In this document: positions 8,201 through 18,500 of the stretch, in pieces
How positions within the stretch are numbered: position 1 is the first letter of the stretch
How the letters are laid out: every line of letters begins with the position of its first letter
DNA from: Pseudomonas sp. GM48
GTDB taxonomy: Bacteria; Pseudomonadota; Gammaproteobacteria; Pseudomonadales; Pseudomonadaceae
Direction: 5' to 3'
DNA: 51,902 bases
Assembly: GCF_000282335.1 (NCBI RefSeq)
Contig: NZ_AKJM01000073.1
Location: 1-51,902 of the forward strand
Notes under the pieces: generated by a model
Seen by the model: the letters and a program-made list of their open reading frames with translations, nothing else
What the model was told of the DNA's origin: nothing
Database searches by the model: none
Translations under genes and position numbers: made by a program

Positions 8201-9196
8201 ATGAAAATCGTCAAAGCCGCCGCAGTTCAGATAAGCCCTGTTCTCTACAACCGTGAGGCAACCGTCGAAAAGGTCGTGCAGAAGATCCTCGAGCTTGGCC
8301 AGCAGGGGGTGCAGTTCGCCACCTTCCCGGAGACCGTGGTGCCGTACTACCCGTACTTTTCGGCAGTTCAGACGCCCATGCAGCTGTTGGCCGGAACCGA
8401 GTATCTGAAGCTGCTCGAGCAGGCCGTGACGGTTCCGTCCCCCGCGACCGACGCGATTGGCGAGGCTGCGCGCAAGGCGGGCATGGTGGTGTCCATCGGC
8501 GTCAATGAGCGTGACGGTGGAACCCTGTACAACACACAATTGCTCTTCGACGCCGACGGCACGCTGATCCAGCGCCGCCGCAAGATCACGCCTACCCATT
8601 TCGAGCGCATGATCTGGGGGCAGGGCGACGGGTCGGGCTTATGCGCCGTCGACAGCAAGATCGGCCGCATTGGTCAGTTGGCGTGCTTTGAACACAACAA
8701 TCCGCTGGCGCGCTATGCGTTGATTGCTGACGGCGAGCAGATCCATTCAGCCATGTACCCGGGTTCTGCCTTCGGCGAAGGGTTTGCCCAAAGGATGGAA
8801 ATCAATATTCGCCAGCATGCCCTGGAGTCCGGGTGCTTCGTCGTGAATGCAACGGCCTGGCTGGACGCCGATCAGCAGGCGCAAATCATGAAGGACACCG
8901 GCTGCGAGATCGGTCCGATCTCGGGCGGTTGCTTCACCGCGATCGTGGCACCCGACGGCATGCTGCTGGGCGAACCATTGCGGTCTGGTGAAGGTGAGGT
9001 CATTGCCGATCTGGATTTCACGCTGATCGATCGCCGCAAGATGTTGATGGACTCGGCCGGTCACTACAATCGTCCGGAATTACTCAGTCTCCTGATCGAC
9101 CGCACGCCGACCGCGCACATTCACGAACGCACCGGGCAGGCCGCAACGAGCGCGGAGCAGGGCGCGGACGAGCCGCGCGCCACAACTGTGTTGTGA
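8201..9196 (+). CDS. Aliphatic nitrilase of the Nit6803/NitC type
   Basis: 331-residue carbon-nitrogen hydrolase that would convert a nitrile to a carboxylic acid and ammonia in the cytoplasm. The catalytic triad is visible: Glu44 in FPETVVPYYPYF, Lys128 in RRRKITPTHFERM and Cys162 in LACFEHNNPLARYAL. The residue after the Cys is Phe, where most nitrilases have Trp. The sequence closely follows the cyanobacterial Nit6803 and the NitC enzyme of the Nit1C clusters. The radical-SAM, AIR-synthase and oxidoreductase genes of Nit1C are not here. ATG 8201 is preceded by AAGGAG at 8189-8194. It ends 7 bases before the convergent DUF6130 gene. Confidence 0.9.
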   Translation: MKIVKAAAVQISPVLYNREATVEKVVQKILELGQQGVQFATFPETVVPYYPYFSAVQTPMQLLAGTEYLKLLEQAVTVPSPATDAIGEAARKAGMVVSIGVNERDGGTLYNTQLLFDADGTLIQRRRKITPTHFERMIWGQGDGSGLCAVDSKIGRIGQLACFEHNNPLARYALIADGEQIHSAMYPGSAFGEGFAQRMEINIRQHALESGCFVVNATAWLDADQQAQIMKDTGCEIGPISGGCFTAIVAPDGMLLGEPLRSGEGEVIADLDFTLIDRRKMLMDSAGHYNRPELLSLLIDRTPTAHIHERTGQAATSAEQGADEPRATTVL

Positions 9197-9203
9197 ACAG
9201 CAG

Positions 9204-9689
9204 TTATGGTTTTACCGCATGACCATCGTCAATGTGAGGGGCGTCCGTTGATTTCTTCTCCGGAACTATAAAGCTCACTGTCGTACTGGTGAGGATTTTG
9301 TGAGTCGGGTCGGCCACTTCAAGTAGAATTTTGTGAGTGCCGGGTTTCAGTCCGACCAGGATAATCGGGTCTTCACTGGTATGCGCCCATGTACCTTTCC
9401 AGTCGTCGACGGTCACGTGAAGGTGGCCGAGACGTGGTGATACATCAGCAGCCGCTTTACCAAATACCGGCATGATCCTGGCGTGCTCTGTTCGATACTG
9501 GATAATGACGACCCCGCGAGCGAGCGGCTCGGCAAGCGGCGGATAGGCAATGAGTTTTGGCGCTGTCTCGGATTCCAATGGAAGTATTGCCGGCGGGTGA
9601 TCGGGGTCTGCTGCCCCTTGACCGCACGCTGCTGTGCAAAAGAACACACCCAAAGCAAGGGCGAATAGATTTCTGAGAGCGAGGGACAT
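9204..9689 (-). CDS. DUF6130-type exported protein
   Basis: 161-residue predicted periplasmic protein. The signal peptide (MSLALRNLFALALGVFF) ends near TAACGQG; the Cys there might even be lipidated. The mature part contains LGHLHVTVDDWKGTWAH and LKPGTHKILLEVADPTHK, the conserved core of DUF6130, a small beta-sandwich family of unknown role. I chose ATG 9689, which follows GGGAGA on the minus strand. It lies 32 bases downstream of the diguanylate cyclase gene on the same strand, so the two are probably co-transcribed. Confidence 0.75.
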   Translation of the reverse strand: MSLALRNLFALALGVFFCTAACGQGAADPDHPPAILPLESETAPKLIAYPPLAEPLARGVVIIQYRTEHARIMPVFGKAAADVSPRLGHLHVTVDDWKGTWAHTSEDPIILVGLKPGTHKILLEVADPTHKILTSTTVSFIVPEKKSTDAPHIDDGHAVKP

Positions 9690-9721
9690 GGTGTTTTCTC
9701 CCAGCAACTTCGAGACGATAG

Positions 9722-11149
9722 TCAGGGCAGAGATTGAAGGCTGGTTTTGATGGTAGCGACCACACGGTTACGACCTTCGTGTTTAGCGTGATACAGGCGT
9801 TGATCGGCTGTACGCAGAATTGCCCCGATGGTGTCGCCGTCGCGGCCGGATTGCGATACGCCGATGCTCACTGTGACCGTGGTTGACCGCTGCAGGCCAT
9901 GAAAAGAATTATCAGCAACGGTGCTGCGCAGACGTTCAGCGATTACGTGCGCGCCTTCAAGTGAAGTTTGAGGCAGCAGTATCATGAATTCTTCCCCGCC
10001 GACTCGGGCTACGCCGTCATACGGCCGGATCGAATCGAGGCATATCTCCACGAAACTCTTCAGGATGTCATCGCCAACCTGATGCCCGAAGCGATCGTTG
10101 ATGGACTTGAAATTATCCAGATCGAGTGCCAAAACGGAGAACGGTGCACCGCCGCGTAGTGTCCGGCCAATTTCGACTTCGACCCGCTCCATGAACCGAC
10201 GCCGATTATCAGCGCCTGTCAGTGGATCGGTCGCTGCAAGGTGTCCAAGCTCTTGATTGGCGCGCTGGAGTTCCTGCAGGGCGCTCTCGGTATACGCCAT
10301 CGATTCGGCAAGACGCACCATCAACTCCTCTTGGCTGTAAATTTTCGAGAACGACCGTGTGGTGAGGAACGCTTGCACTACCCCATAGCTCAACATGAAG
10401 AATCCACCGGCGAAGATCGCATGAGCGAGCCACCACATATGGTTCCACGGGCGTGCAAGGATGAAGGCCAGAGATGACAGCGCGAACGCGGTGACCGAGA
10501 TGACAAAAATCATCATCAGCGGCGAACGGATACGGCGCAGCAGGAGCATTGTCACGGTCAATGTGGAAAGAACGAGGGCGCCACCTTCCATCGAGAGGCG
10601 CACCGCGAGATTGCCGGCGATCGGCGTATTCGCGACGTACGCCACTGCCGCGTCAACCAGCAGGAACAGTCCTATCCAGATCAACCAGGAGCGGGCCTTC
10701 ATTCGTTGGTCCGCGGCATCCGGTGGACGGTGGTACGACAGCATTCCGACTAACAACAGAATCGACATGACCAGTCGAGAGGCCGGCCCATAAAGCAGGA
10801 AAAGCCAGATATTGTGGTGTGCTTGCCCAGTGAACGCACCGTGCAACGCGTAGATCAGGACAAAACCGAGAAAACCAAGCGTCATCCATCGCAGTAGCGC
10901 ATCTCCCGATGATTGATAGCAGCGCCACGTTACGTAAGTAACAAACGAGCCCGCCAAGGTGGCTGCCGTGATCGCAACTATATGGAACAGGTGATTCTCG
11001 AATATAAGCGTGGGGTCCTGAAAGAAGTATAAGTAGCCAATCAGATAGGCGGGAACAAGCGCAAAACCTGCGAGCAGCAAGAAGGCGTAAACCTTGACTA
11101 TGAGGCGAACGGCTTCAGGTGGCTCGCCAGTGGCGATGAGGTTGCTCAT
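9722..11149 (-). CDS. Membrane-bound diguanylate cyclase (GGDEF)
   Basis: 475-residue enzyme that makes cyclic di-GMP from two GTP. About eight transmembrane segments fill residues 15-265. A short coiled stretch (280-305) follows, then a GGDEF domain beginning ATDPLTGADNRRRF. The active-site motif is GGEEF at 384-388, an active variant. RPYD at 375-378, five residues before it, is a canonical RxxD inhibitory site for product feedback. ATG 11149 fits GGAGGGA on the minus strand; the frame upstream to 11215 lacks support. The membrane half does not match a MASE domain I can name. DUF6130 follows in the same unit. Confidence 0.9.
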   Translation of the reverse strand: MSNLIATGEPPEAVRLIVKVYAFLLLAGFALVPAYLIGYLYFFQDPTLIFENHLFHIVAITAATLAGSFVTYVTWRCYQSSGDALLRWMTLGFLGFVLIYALHGAFTGQAHHNIWLFLLYGPASRLVMSILLLVGMLSYHRPPDAADQRMKARSWLIWIGLFLLVDAAVAYVANTPIAGNLAVRLSMEGGALVLSTLTVTMLLLRRIRSPLMMIFVISVTAFALSSLAFILARPWNHMWWLAHAIFAGGFFMLSYGVVQAFLTTRSFSKIYSQEELMVRLAESMAYTESALQELQRANQELGHLAATDPLTGADNRRRFMERVEVEIGRTLRGGAPFSVLALDLDNFKSINDRFGHQVGDDILKSFVEICLDSIRPYDGVARVGGEEFMILLPQTSLEGAHVIAERLRSTVADNSFHGLQRSTTVTVSIGVSQSGRDGDTIGAILRTADQRLYHAKHEGRNRVVATIKTSLQSLP

Positions 11150-11381
11150 GGTTCCCTCCAGGGTTGAATCCATTAAGCCAGCACCGGTCGGGTGTTGGCG
11201 CCGCCTGCATGCCAACGGTCTCTCGCTACATTACGCAAACATGGGATGGAGCGATCTTTGGCATTTCAATATTAGACTCCTTACCAATTTCTGCTGCAGA
11301 AGCCGGTAAAAATGCTCACGCGAACGCAGTTAGCTAATGACGAATGTCTCGTTGGTTTCATCGGCCTATGATTAGCTAGTG

Positions 11382-11780
11382 CTAGCGACGATAGTAGCGG
11401 CGATCGTCCTCGTAGCGGTACCGCATGGCCCGATCCTGGTGGCGCTCCCAATAACGATGGCGTTCTGCTTCTCGGCGGGCTTGCTCTCTACGCCAGTTAT
11501 CTCTACGCCAGTCGTCTCGGCGCCAATCGTCTCTACGATCGTGCCAATGGCCGTCATGCCAGTACCGGTCGTCATGGACAAGCAACGGCCCTGGCTGCTT
11601 GCCGGCCGTACTGACCAAGGTCGGCCAAGGGTTGCCGGCATCGTGGACCGGAACCTGAACTACTGCGACTTCAGTTGCGAAAACAGGGGTTGAGGTCTTC
11701 ATCTGTGTTGCTGATGCCGAGCCCACTGCCGCGAACGCGAACAGGCCGAAGAGCACCATCCGTGGGTCATGGAATTTCAT
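11382..11780 (-). CDS. Exported Arg/Asp/Trp-repeat protein of unknown function
   Basis: 132-residue predicted secreted protein. A signal peptide ends near GSASA. The middle part is ordinary. The C-terminal third is highly charged, with HDGHWHDRRDDWRRDDWRR and related units, ending RYYRR. The repeated DDWRR/DNWRR units are also visible as a DNA repeat. Small RcnB-like or HWHD-type periplasmic proteins have similar tails, but I cannot assign it. The ATG follows AGAGGTAG at a somewhat long distance. It is monocistronic, between the cyclase gene (transcribed the same way) and the divergent TPR gene. Confidence 0.6.
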   Translation of the reverse strand: MKFHDPRMVLFGLFAFAAVGSASATQMKTSTPVFATEVAVVQVPVHDAGNPWPTLVSTAGKQPGPLLVHDDRYWHDGHWHDRRDDWRRDDWRRDNWRREQARREAERHRYWERHQDRAMRYRYEDDRRYYRR

Positions 11781-12097
11781 GAACGAAGACTACCTCTGAT
11801 TGACATTTTGACGTGTGACCATCTGGCCGCGGGAACCCGTGTGGGGGGGCGCTCACCGAGCGAATGTGCCTGTCCACATAGACCGATAAATAAGGAAAAG
11901 TTCTAGGGGGCCGCTGCTTAAATAGCCAACGGCGTCACTGAGCGGTCTTTTGGAAAATGATGCTGGTGCGACGGTCGTTGCAGCAGGAACTTCAGGTCGC
12001 TGGCCAGGTCGATAGGGGCCCTGTATCGGAAATGCCGAACAGCGCTGGTGGCCTGTTTTACGGCAGTGCCGTCCGAGATCAGTCGAGTCCACCCCTG

Positions 12098-12850
12098 ATG
12101 CCAACAAAAAGTTTACTACCGGGTCTCCTCATGGCGCTCTGCGCCTTCGCGTCGCTTTCTTCGGTTGCTGCCGAGCGGAGAGTGCCAGCGCAAAGTAACA
12201 ACGCATCCACCACCCTGATCGAAACCGCCTCGCGGCAATATGAAAATGGCCAGTTGGACCAAGCCGCTGCGACGCTGGAACGTGCCCTGCATATTCAGCC
12301 GAATAATCCTGCGACGCTGCATTACCTCGGTGTGTTGCGTCTTCAGCAGGGGCAGTACCAGCAGGCTGAAACCCTGGCGGCGCGCTCGAACATGCGGGTT
12401 GGTCGCAACGTCGAACTACGCAACCGTAACTTCCAATTGATCCAGGCGGCGCAGCAGGCCCAGTCTTCGGGTACCCCGCCCCAAACCACAGGAAACCCGG
12501 TCGCAGTACAGAAGGGGCAGGATGAGCAAGCCCAGTGGCGCCACGAAGCAGAAAAGGGCGTTGCTGAACAATCCACACAGGACACTGGCAGCTTCGCCCG
12601 CGCAAAGGCAGACCGGGTATTGGATTCACCGACGGCTGGCAGGCCTCGGCCCGAAGGAGAGTTGCAAATGGCTTCCGTCGAGCCAGAGCCTGCGCACGAT
12701 GAGGTTGAGATTCCCCGCGGCCATTTACCGCCTCCAGGTAAATGCCGGATCTGGTTTCCTGATCGTCCGCCGGGGCATCAGCCCGCACCCGGCAAATGCA
12801 AGAAACTGCGAGACCGGGTTCCGTCAGGGGCCTACCTGGTGCGCGGTTGA
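12098..12850 (+). CDS. Exported TPR protein with PPPGKC C-terminus
   Basis: 250-residue protein. The hydrophobic LLPGLLMALCAFASLSSVAAE at the start acts as a signal peptide. A single tetratricopeptide pair follows (QYENGQLDQAAATLERALHIQP, then HYLGVLRLQQGQYQQAETLA), next a Gln/Pro-rich linker, and a C-terminal motif HLPPPGKCRIWFPDRPPGHQ then APGKCKKL with two PGKC repeats. The C-terminal motif recurs in Pseudomonas envelope proteins of unknown function. I chose ATG 12098 because the signal peptide begins there, but no good ribosome site precedes it. An ATG at 11957 opens the same frame and cannot be excluded. Confidence 0.6.
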   Translation: MPTKSLLPGLLMALCAFASLSSVAAERRVPAQSNNASTTLIETASRQYENGQLDQAAATLERALHIQPNNPATLHYLGVLRLQQGQYQQAETLAARSNMRVGRNVELRNRNFQLIQAAQQAQSSGTPPQTTGNPVAVQKGQDEQAQWRHEAEKGVAEQSTQDTGSFARAKADRVLDSPTAGRPRPEGELQMASVEPEPAHDEVEIPRGHLPPPGKCRIWFPDRPPGHQPAPGKCKKLRDRVPSGAYLVRG

Positions 12851-12945
12851 GTTTCTGCGTGTCATTCACGGTCAGGCGTCGAGGCCGCTCGCGTAGTACA
12901 GAAACTATCGTTCGGACCTTCCGGGTTTTTTCATGTCAGGGCTCT

Positions 12946-12978
12946 GCATCCGCCGCAGCGTGAGCCAGCTGCGGATGC
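12946..12978. terminator. Bidirectional hairpin between the TPR gene and treR
   Basis: GCATCCGC (12946-12953) pairs perfectly with GCGGATGC (12971-12978), with further GCAGC/GCTGC pairing inside. It is followed by TTT and lies just beyond the treR stop and about 100 bases after the TPR gene. The two genes are convergent, so it could end both transcripts. Confidence 0.5.
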
Positions 12979-12980
12979 TT

Positions 12981-13685
12981 TCATCGTCTAGCCACGTCCG
13001 AAAAATAAAACTTGTCCAGGGTATGCCTCGACTCGGTGTACTCGAACTGCCGGCCGTCCTGCAAAAAGGTCTGGTTGCTGACCACGATCACATGGCTCTG
13101 CCCCTCAAGATCAAGGTGCTGCTGGTCGTCCTTGCCTCGCGGTACGGCTTCGATGGTGCGCTGGGCGTAGCTGATTTGCAGGTGCAGTGTCTGTTCGATG
13201 AAGGCATAGATCGAATGCTCGGCAATCTCGCAATTCAGCCCCGGAATGAGATCGGCGACGAAGTGGTTGATGTCGAGGATGACCCGTTTGCCATCGATCC
13301 GACGCACGCGTTTGATCCGCGTGATCAGGCTACCTTCTTCCGCTTTCAGGTGTTCACGCAAGGCACCTTGCAGGGGGAATTGCTCGAACGCCACCACCTC
13401 GGTGCTGACGTCATTGCCCAGCCTTGGGTGGGTTTCCTGGAAACTGACGATGCCGCCTAGCTGGAATTCGATCGGATTGGGCGACAGCACGAAGGTGCCT
13501 TTACCGTGAATTTTTTGCGCGAAACCGCGTTCCTGAAGCAGTTCTATGGCTTGGCGCACGGTACCGCGACTGGCCCGGTAACTCTCCATCAACTCGGTTT
13601 CGGAAGGCAGTCGGGCACCGCGTTCCAGTCGTTCGGTGGTGATGCTGGTAAGCAGATCGCTGTAGATCTGGTTGTATTTGCTCAT
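12981..13685 (-). CDS. treR: Trehalose operon repressor TreR (GntR/UTRA)
   Basis: 234-residue regulator. The N-terminal winged helix (about 5-75: SETELMESYRASRGTVRQAI, then QKIHGKGTFV) is of GntR type. The C-terminal UTRA sensor domain (VSFQETHPRLGND, ITRIKRVRRIDGK, YTESRHTLDKFYF) binds the inducer, in this family usually trehalose 6-phosphate. It is divergent from the trehalose PTS gene and faces two exact copies of a palindrome, which are the likely operators. The assignment follows from family and context; binding is inferred. Confidence 0.88.
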   Translation of the reverse strand: MSKYNQIYSDLLTSITTERLERGARLPSETELMESYRASRGTVRQAIELLQERGFAQKIHGKGTFVLSPNPIEFQLGGIVSFQETHPRLGNDVSTEVVAFEQFPLQGALREHLKAEEGSLITRIKRVRRIDGKRVILDINHFVADLIPGLNCEIAEHSIYAFIEQTLHLQISYAQRTIEAVPRGKDDQQHLDLEGQSHVIVVSNQTFLQDGRQFEYTESRHTLDKFYFSDVARR

Positions 13686-13816
13686 GGGAATGGCTGCGTT
13701 GTGCTCAAGGGAGGAACCTTAGGGAACGCGTGAGGGTTTGTCTATTGCACAAATGGCGGGGTAGTCCTGGCTGTCAGAAACATCGCCGTTGGGCGGGACG
13801 TGGATAAAAAAATCAA

Positions 13817-13858
13817 ACTCGTCTGTACGAGTTGTTGCTTTAACTCGTACAGACGAGT
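13817..13858. promoter_or_regulatory. Double TreR operator
   Basis: Two 16-base palindromes, ACTCGTCTGTACGAGT (13817-13832) and ACTCGTACAGACGAGT (13843-13858), have the form ACTCGT-n4-ACGAGT. They are exact reverse complements of each other, so the whole block is one large inverted repeat with an 10-base spacer. It lies between treR and the EIIBC gene, 55 bases before the EIIBC start. A GntR-family dimer at each site is expected. Confidence 0.8.
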
Positions 13859-13912
13859 ATTTTTCGCTTCGGTGTGCTGCCAAACAACAAAAAACACAGT
13901 GGATGGAAAAGC

Positions 13913-15355
13913 ATGAGCCACGATTACGCGACTATCGCCAGCGAGCTGCTTCATAGCCTCGGTGGTGCTGACAACCTTGAACAGGCCGCACATTGCGTCA
14001 CGCGCCTGCGCCTGGCCCTCAAAGACCCACAGCGGGTCAACAGTACGACGCTGAATCAGGTCGACCTGGTCAAAGGCTCGTTTTTCACGGGCGGACTGTT
14101 TCAAGTCGTCATCGGTCCTGGCGAGGTCGAGAAGGTCTATGCCGCGCTGCGCGAGCAGACGGGGCTTGCTGCGTCGACCATCGCCGACGTGAAACAAAAG
14201 GGCGCTGATAAAACCAATGCCATGCAGCGTCTGGTGCGGGTGTTCTCCGATGTGTTCATGCCGATTTTACCGGCGCTGATCATTGCTGGCCTGTTGATGG
14301 GAGTGAATAACCTGATCGGCGCCAAAGGCATGTTCATTGCCAGCAAGACCCTGCTTGAGGCTTACCCGACACTGGACGGTGTCTGGAGCTTGATCAATCT
14401 GATGGCCAACACCTCGTTCGTTTTCCTCCCGGCGCTGGTCGGCTGGTCGGCAGCCAAACGCTTTGGCGGCAGTGAAATCCTTGGCATCGTGCTTGGCCTG
14501 ATGCTGGTTCACCCGGACCTGCTCAACGCCTGGAACTACGGCAAGGCGGTGGCCGGGCTCGACGGCCAGAGCCTGCCGTATTTCGATATTTTTGGCTGGT
14601 TCAAGATCGAGAAGGTCGGCTACCAAGGGCAGATTCTGCCGATCCTGCTGGCCGCCTACGTCATGAGCGTCATTGAAAAATGGCTGCGGGCGCGGGTACC
14701 CAATGCCATTCAACTGCTGGTGGTGCCGATTACCACGATCGTCGTCACCGGGGTGTTGGCCCTGGCCGTGATCGGTCCGGTGACCCGTCACCTGGGGATT
14801 CTGATCACCGAAGGCGTGGTGACCTTATTCGACTTGGCGCCTATGGTCGGCGGGGCGATTTTCGGTCTGCTGTATGCGCCGCTGGTGATCACCGGCATGC
14901 ACCACATGTTCCTCGCCGTCGACTTACAGCTTATTTCCACTCAGGGCGGCACCTTCATCTGGCCGATGATCGTCATGTCCAACCTCGCACAAGGCAGCGC
15001 GGCACTCGGGGTGTTCTACATGACCCGCAGTGCGCGGGATAAAAGCATGGCCTCGACCTCAGCGATTTCCGCCTATTTCGGCATCACCGAACCGGCCATG
15101 TTCGGCGTCAACCTGCGCTACAAGTTTCCGTTCTACGCAGCGTTGATCGGCTCGGCGCTGGGCTGCATGTTTCTGTCGCTGAACAAGGTTCAGGCCTCGG
15201 CGATCGGTGTCGGTGGTTTGCCCGGTTTCATCTCGATCATCCCGCAATACATCCCGATGTTCGTGGTCGGGATGGTCATCGCCATGGTTGTGCCGTTCGT
15301 TTTGACCTGTGGCTTGAGCATGAAGATTGTCCGGCCTGGATATCGAGTCGCCTGA
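13913..15355 (+). CDS. treP: Trehalose-specific PTS EIIBC permease
   Basis: 480-residue inner-membrane permease that imports trehalose and phosphorylates it to trehalose 6-phosphate. The EIIB domain (about 1-90) has the phosphocysteine Cys28 in AHCVTRLRLAL. The EIIC domain (about 105-470) has some ten hydrophobic segments with the signatures VFMPILPALIIAGLLMG, YAPLVITGMHHMF and FGITEPAMFGV. There is no EIIA domain; it is supplied by the fused protein encoded downstream. ATG 13913 follows a weak GGATGGA. The frame from 13874 crosses the promoter region and is rejected. It is the first gene of the operon opposite treR. Confidence 0.9.
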   Translation: MSHDYATIASELLHSLGGADNLEQAAHCVTRLRLALKDPQRVNSTTLNQVDLVKGSFFTGGLFQVVIGPGEVEKVYAALREQTGLAASTIADVKQKGADKTNAMQRLVRVFSDVFMPILPALIIAGLLMGVNNLIGAKGMFIASKTLLEAYPTLDGVWSLINLMANTSFVFLPALVGWSAAKRFGGSEILGIVLGLMLVHPDLLNAWNYGKAVAGLDGQSLPYFDIFGWFKIEKVGYQGQILPILLAAYVMSVIEKWLRARVPNAIQLLVVPITTIVVTGVLALAVIGPVTRHLGILITEGVVTLFDLAPMVGGAIFGLLYAPLVITGMHHMFLAVDLQLISTQGGTFIWPMIVMSNLAQGSAALGVFYMTRSARDKSMASTSAISAYFGITEPAMFGVNLRYKFPFYAALIGSALGCMFLSLNKVQASAIGVGGLPGFISIIPQYIPMFVVGMVIAMVVPFVLTCGLSMKIVRPGYRVA

Positions 15356-15363
15356 TAGATCCA

Positions 15364-15428
15364 TTCGCGGGCAAGCCCGCTCCCACATTTTCAATGCGTA
15401 GCCCTGTGGGAGCGGGTTTGCCCGCGAA
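15364..15428. repeat. REP doublet between treP and treA
   Basis: An inverted pair of REP sequences: an arm reading CGCGGGCAAGCCCGCTCCC near 15366 and its near-complement GGGAGCGGGTTTGCCCGCG ending near 15427, with a loop of about 17 bases. It fills the gap between the two trehalose genes and may stabilise the upstream mRNA or reduce read-through. Confidence 0.85.
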
Positions 15429-15471
15429 GAAGCCAGACCAGACACAGCAAAACTTATTAAAGGAATCCGCC

Positions 15472-18439
<2,968 letters not shown>

Positions 18440-18500
18440 GCGATGCTGTCGGAGCTCGCGCTCCATCGGCACTTCAAAGAACAAAACCGCAGGTGAAGTC

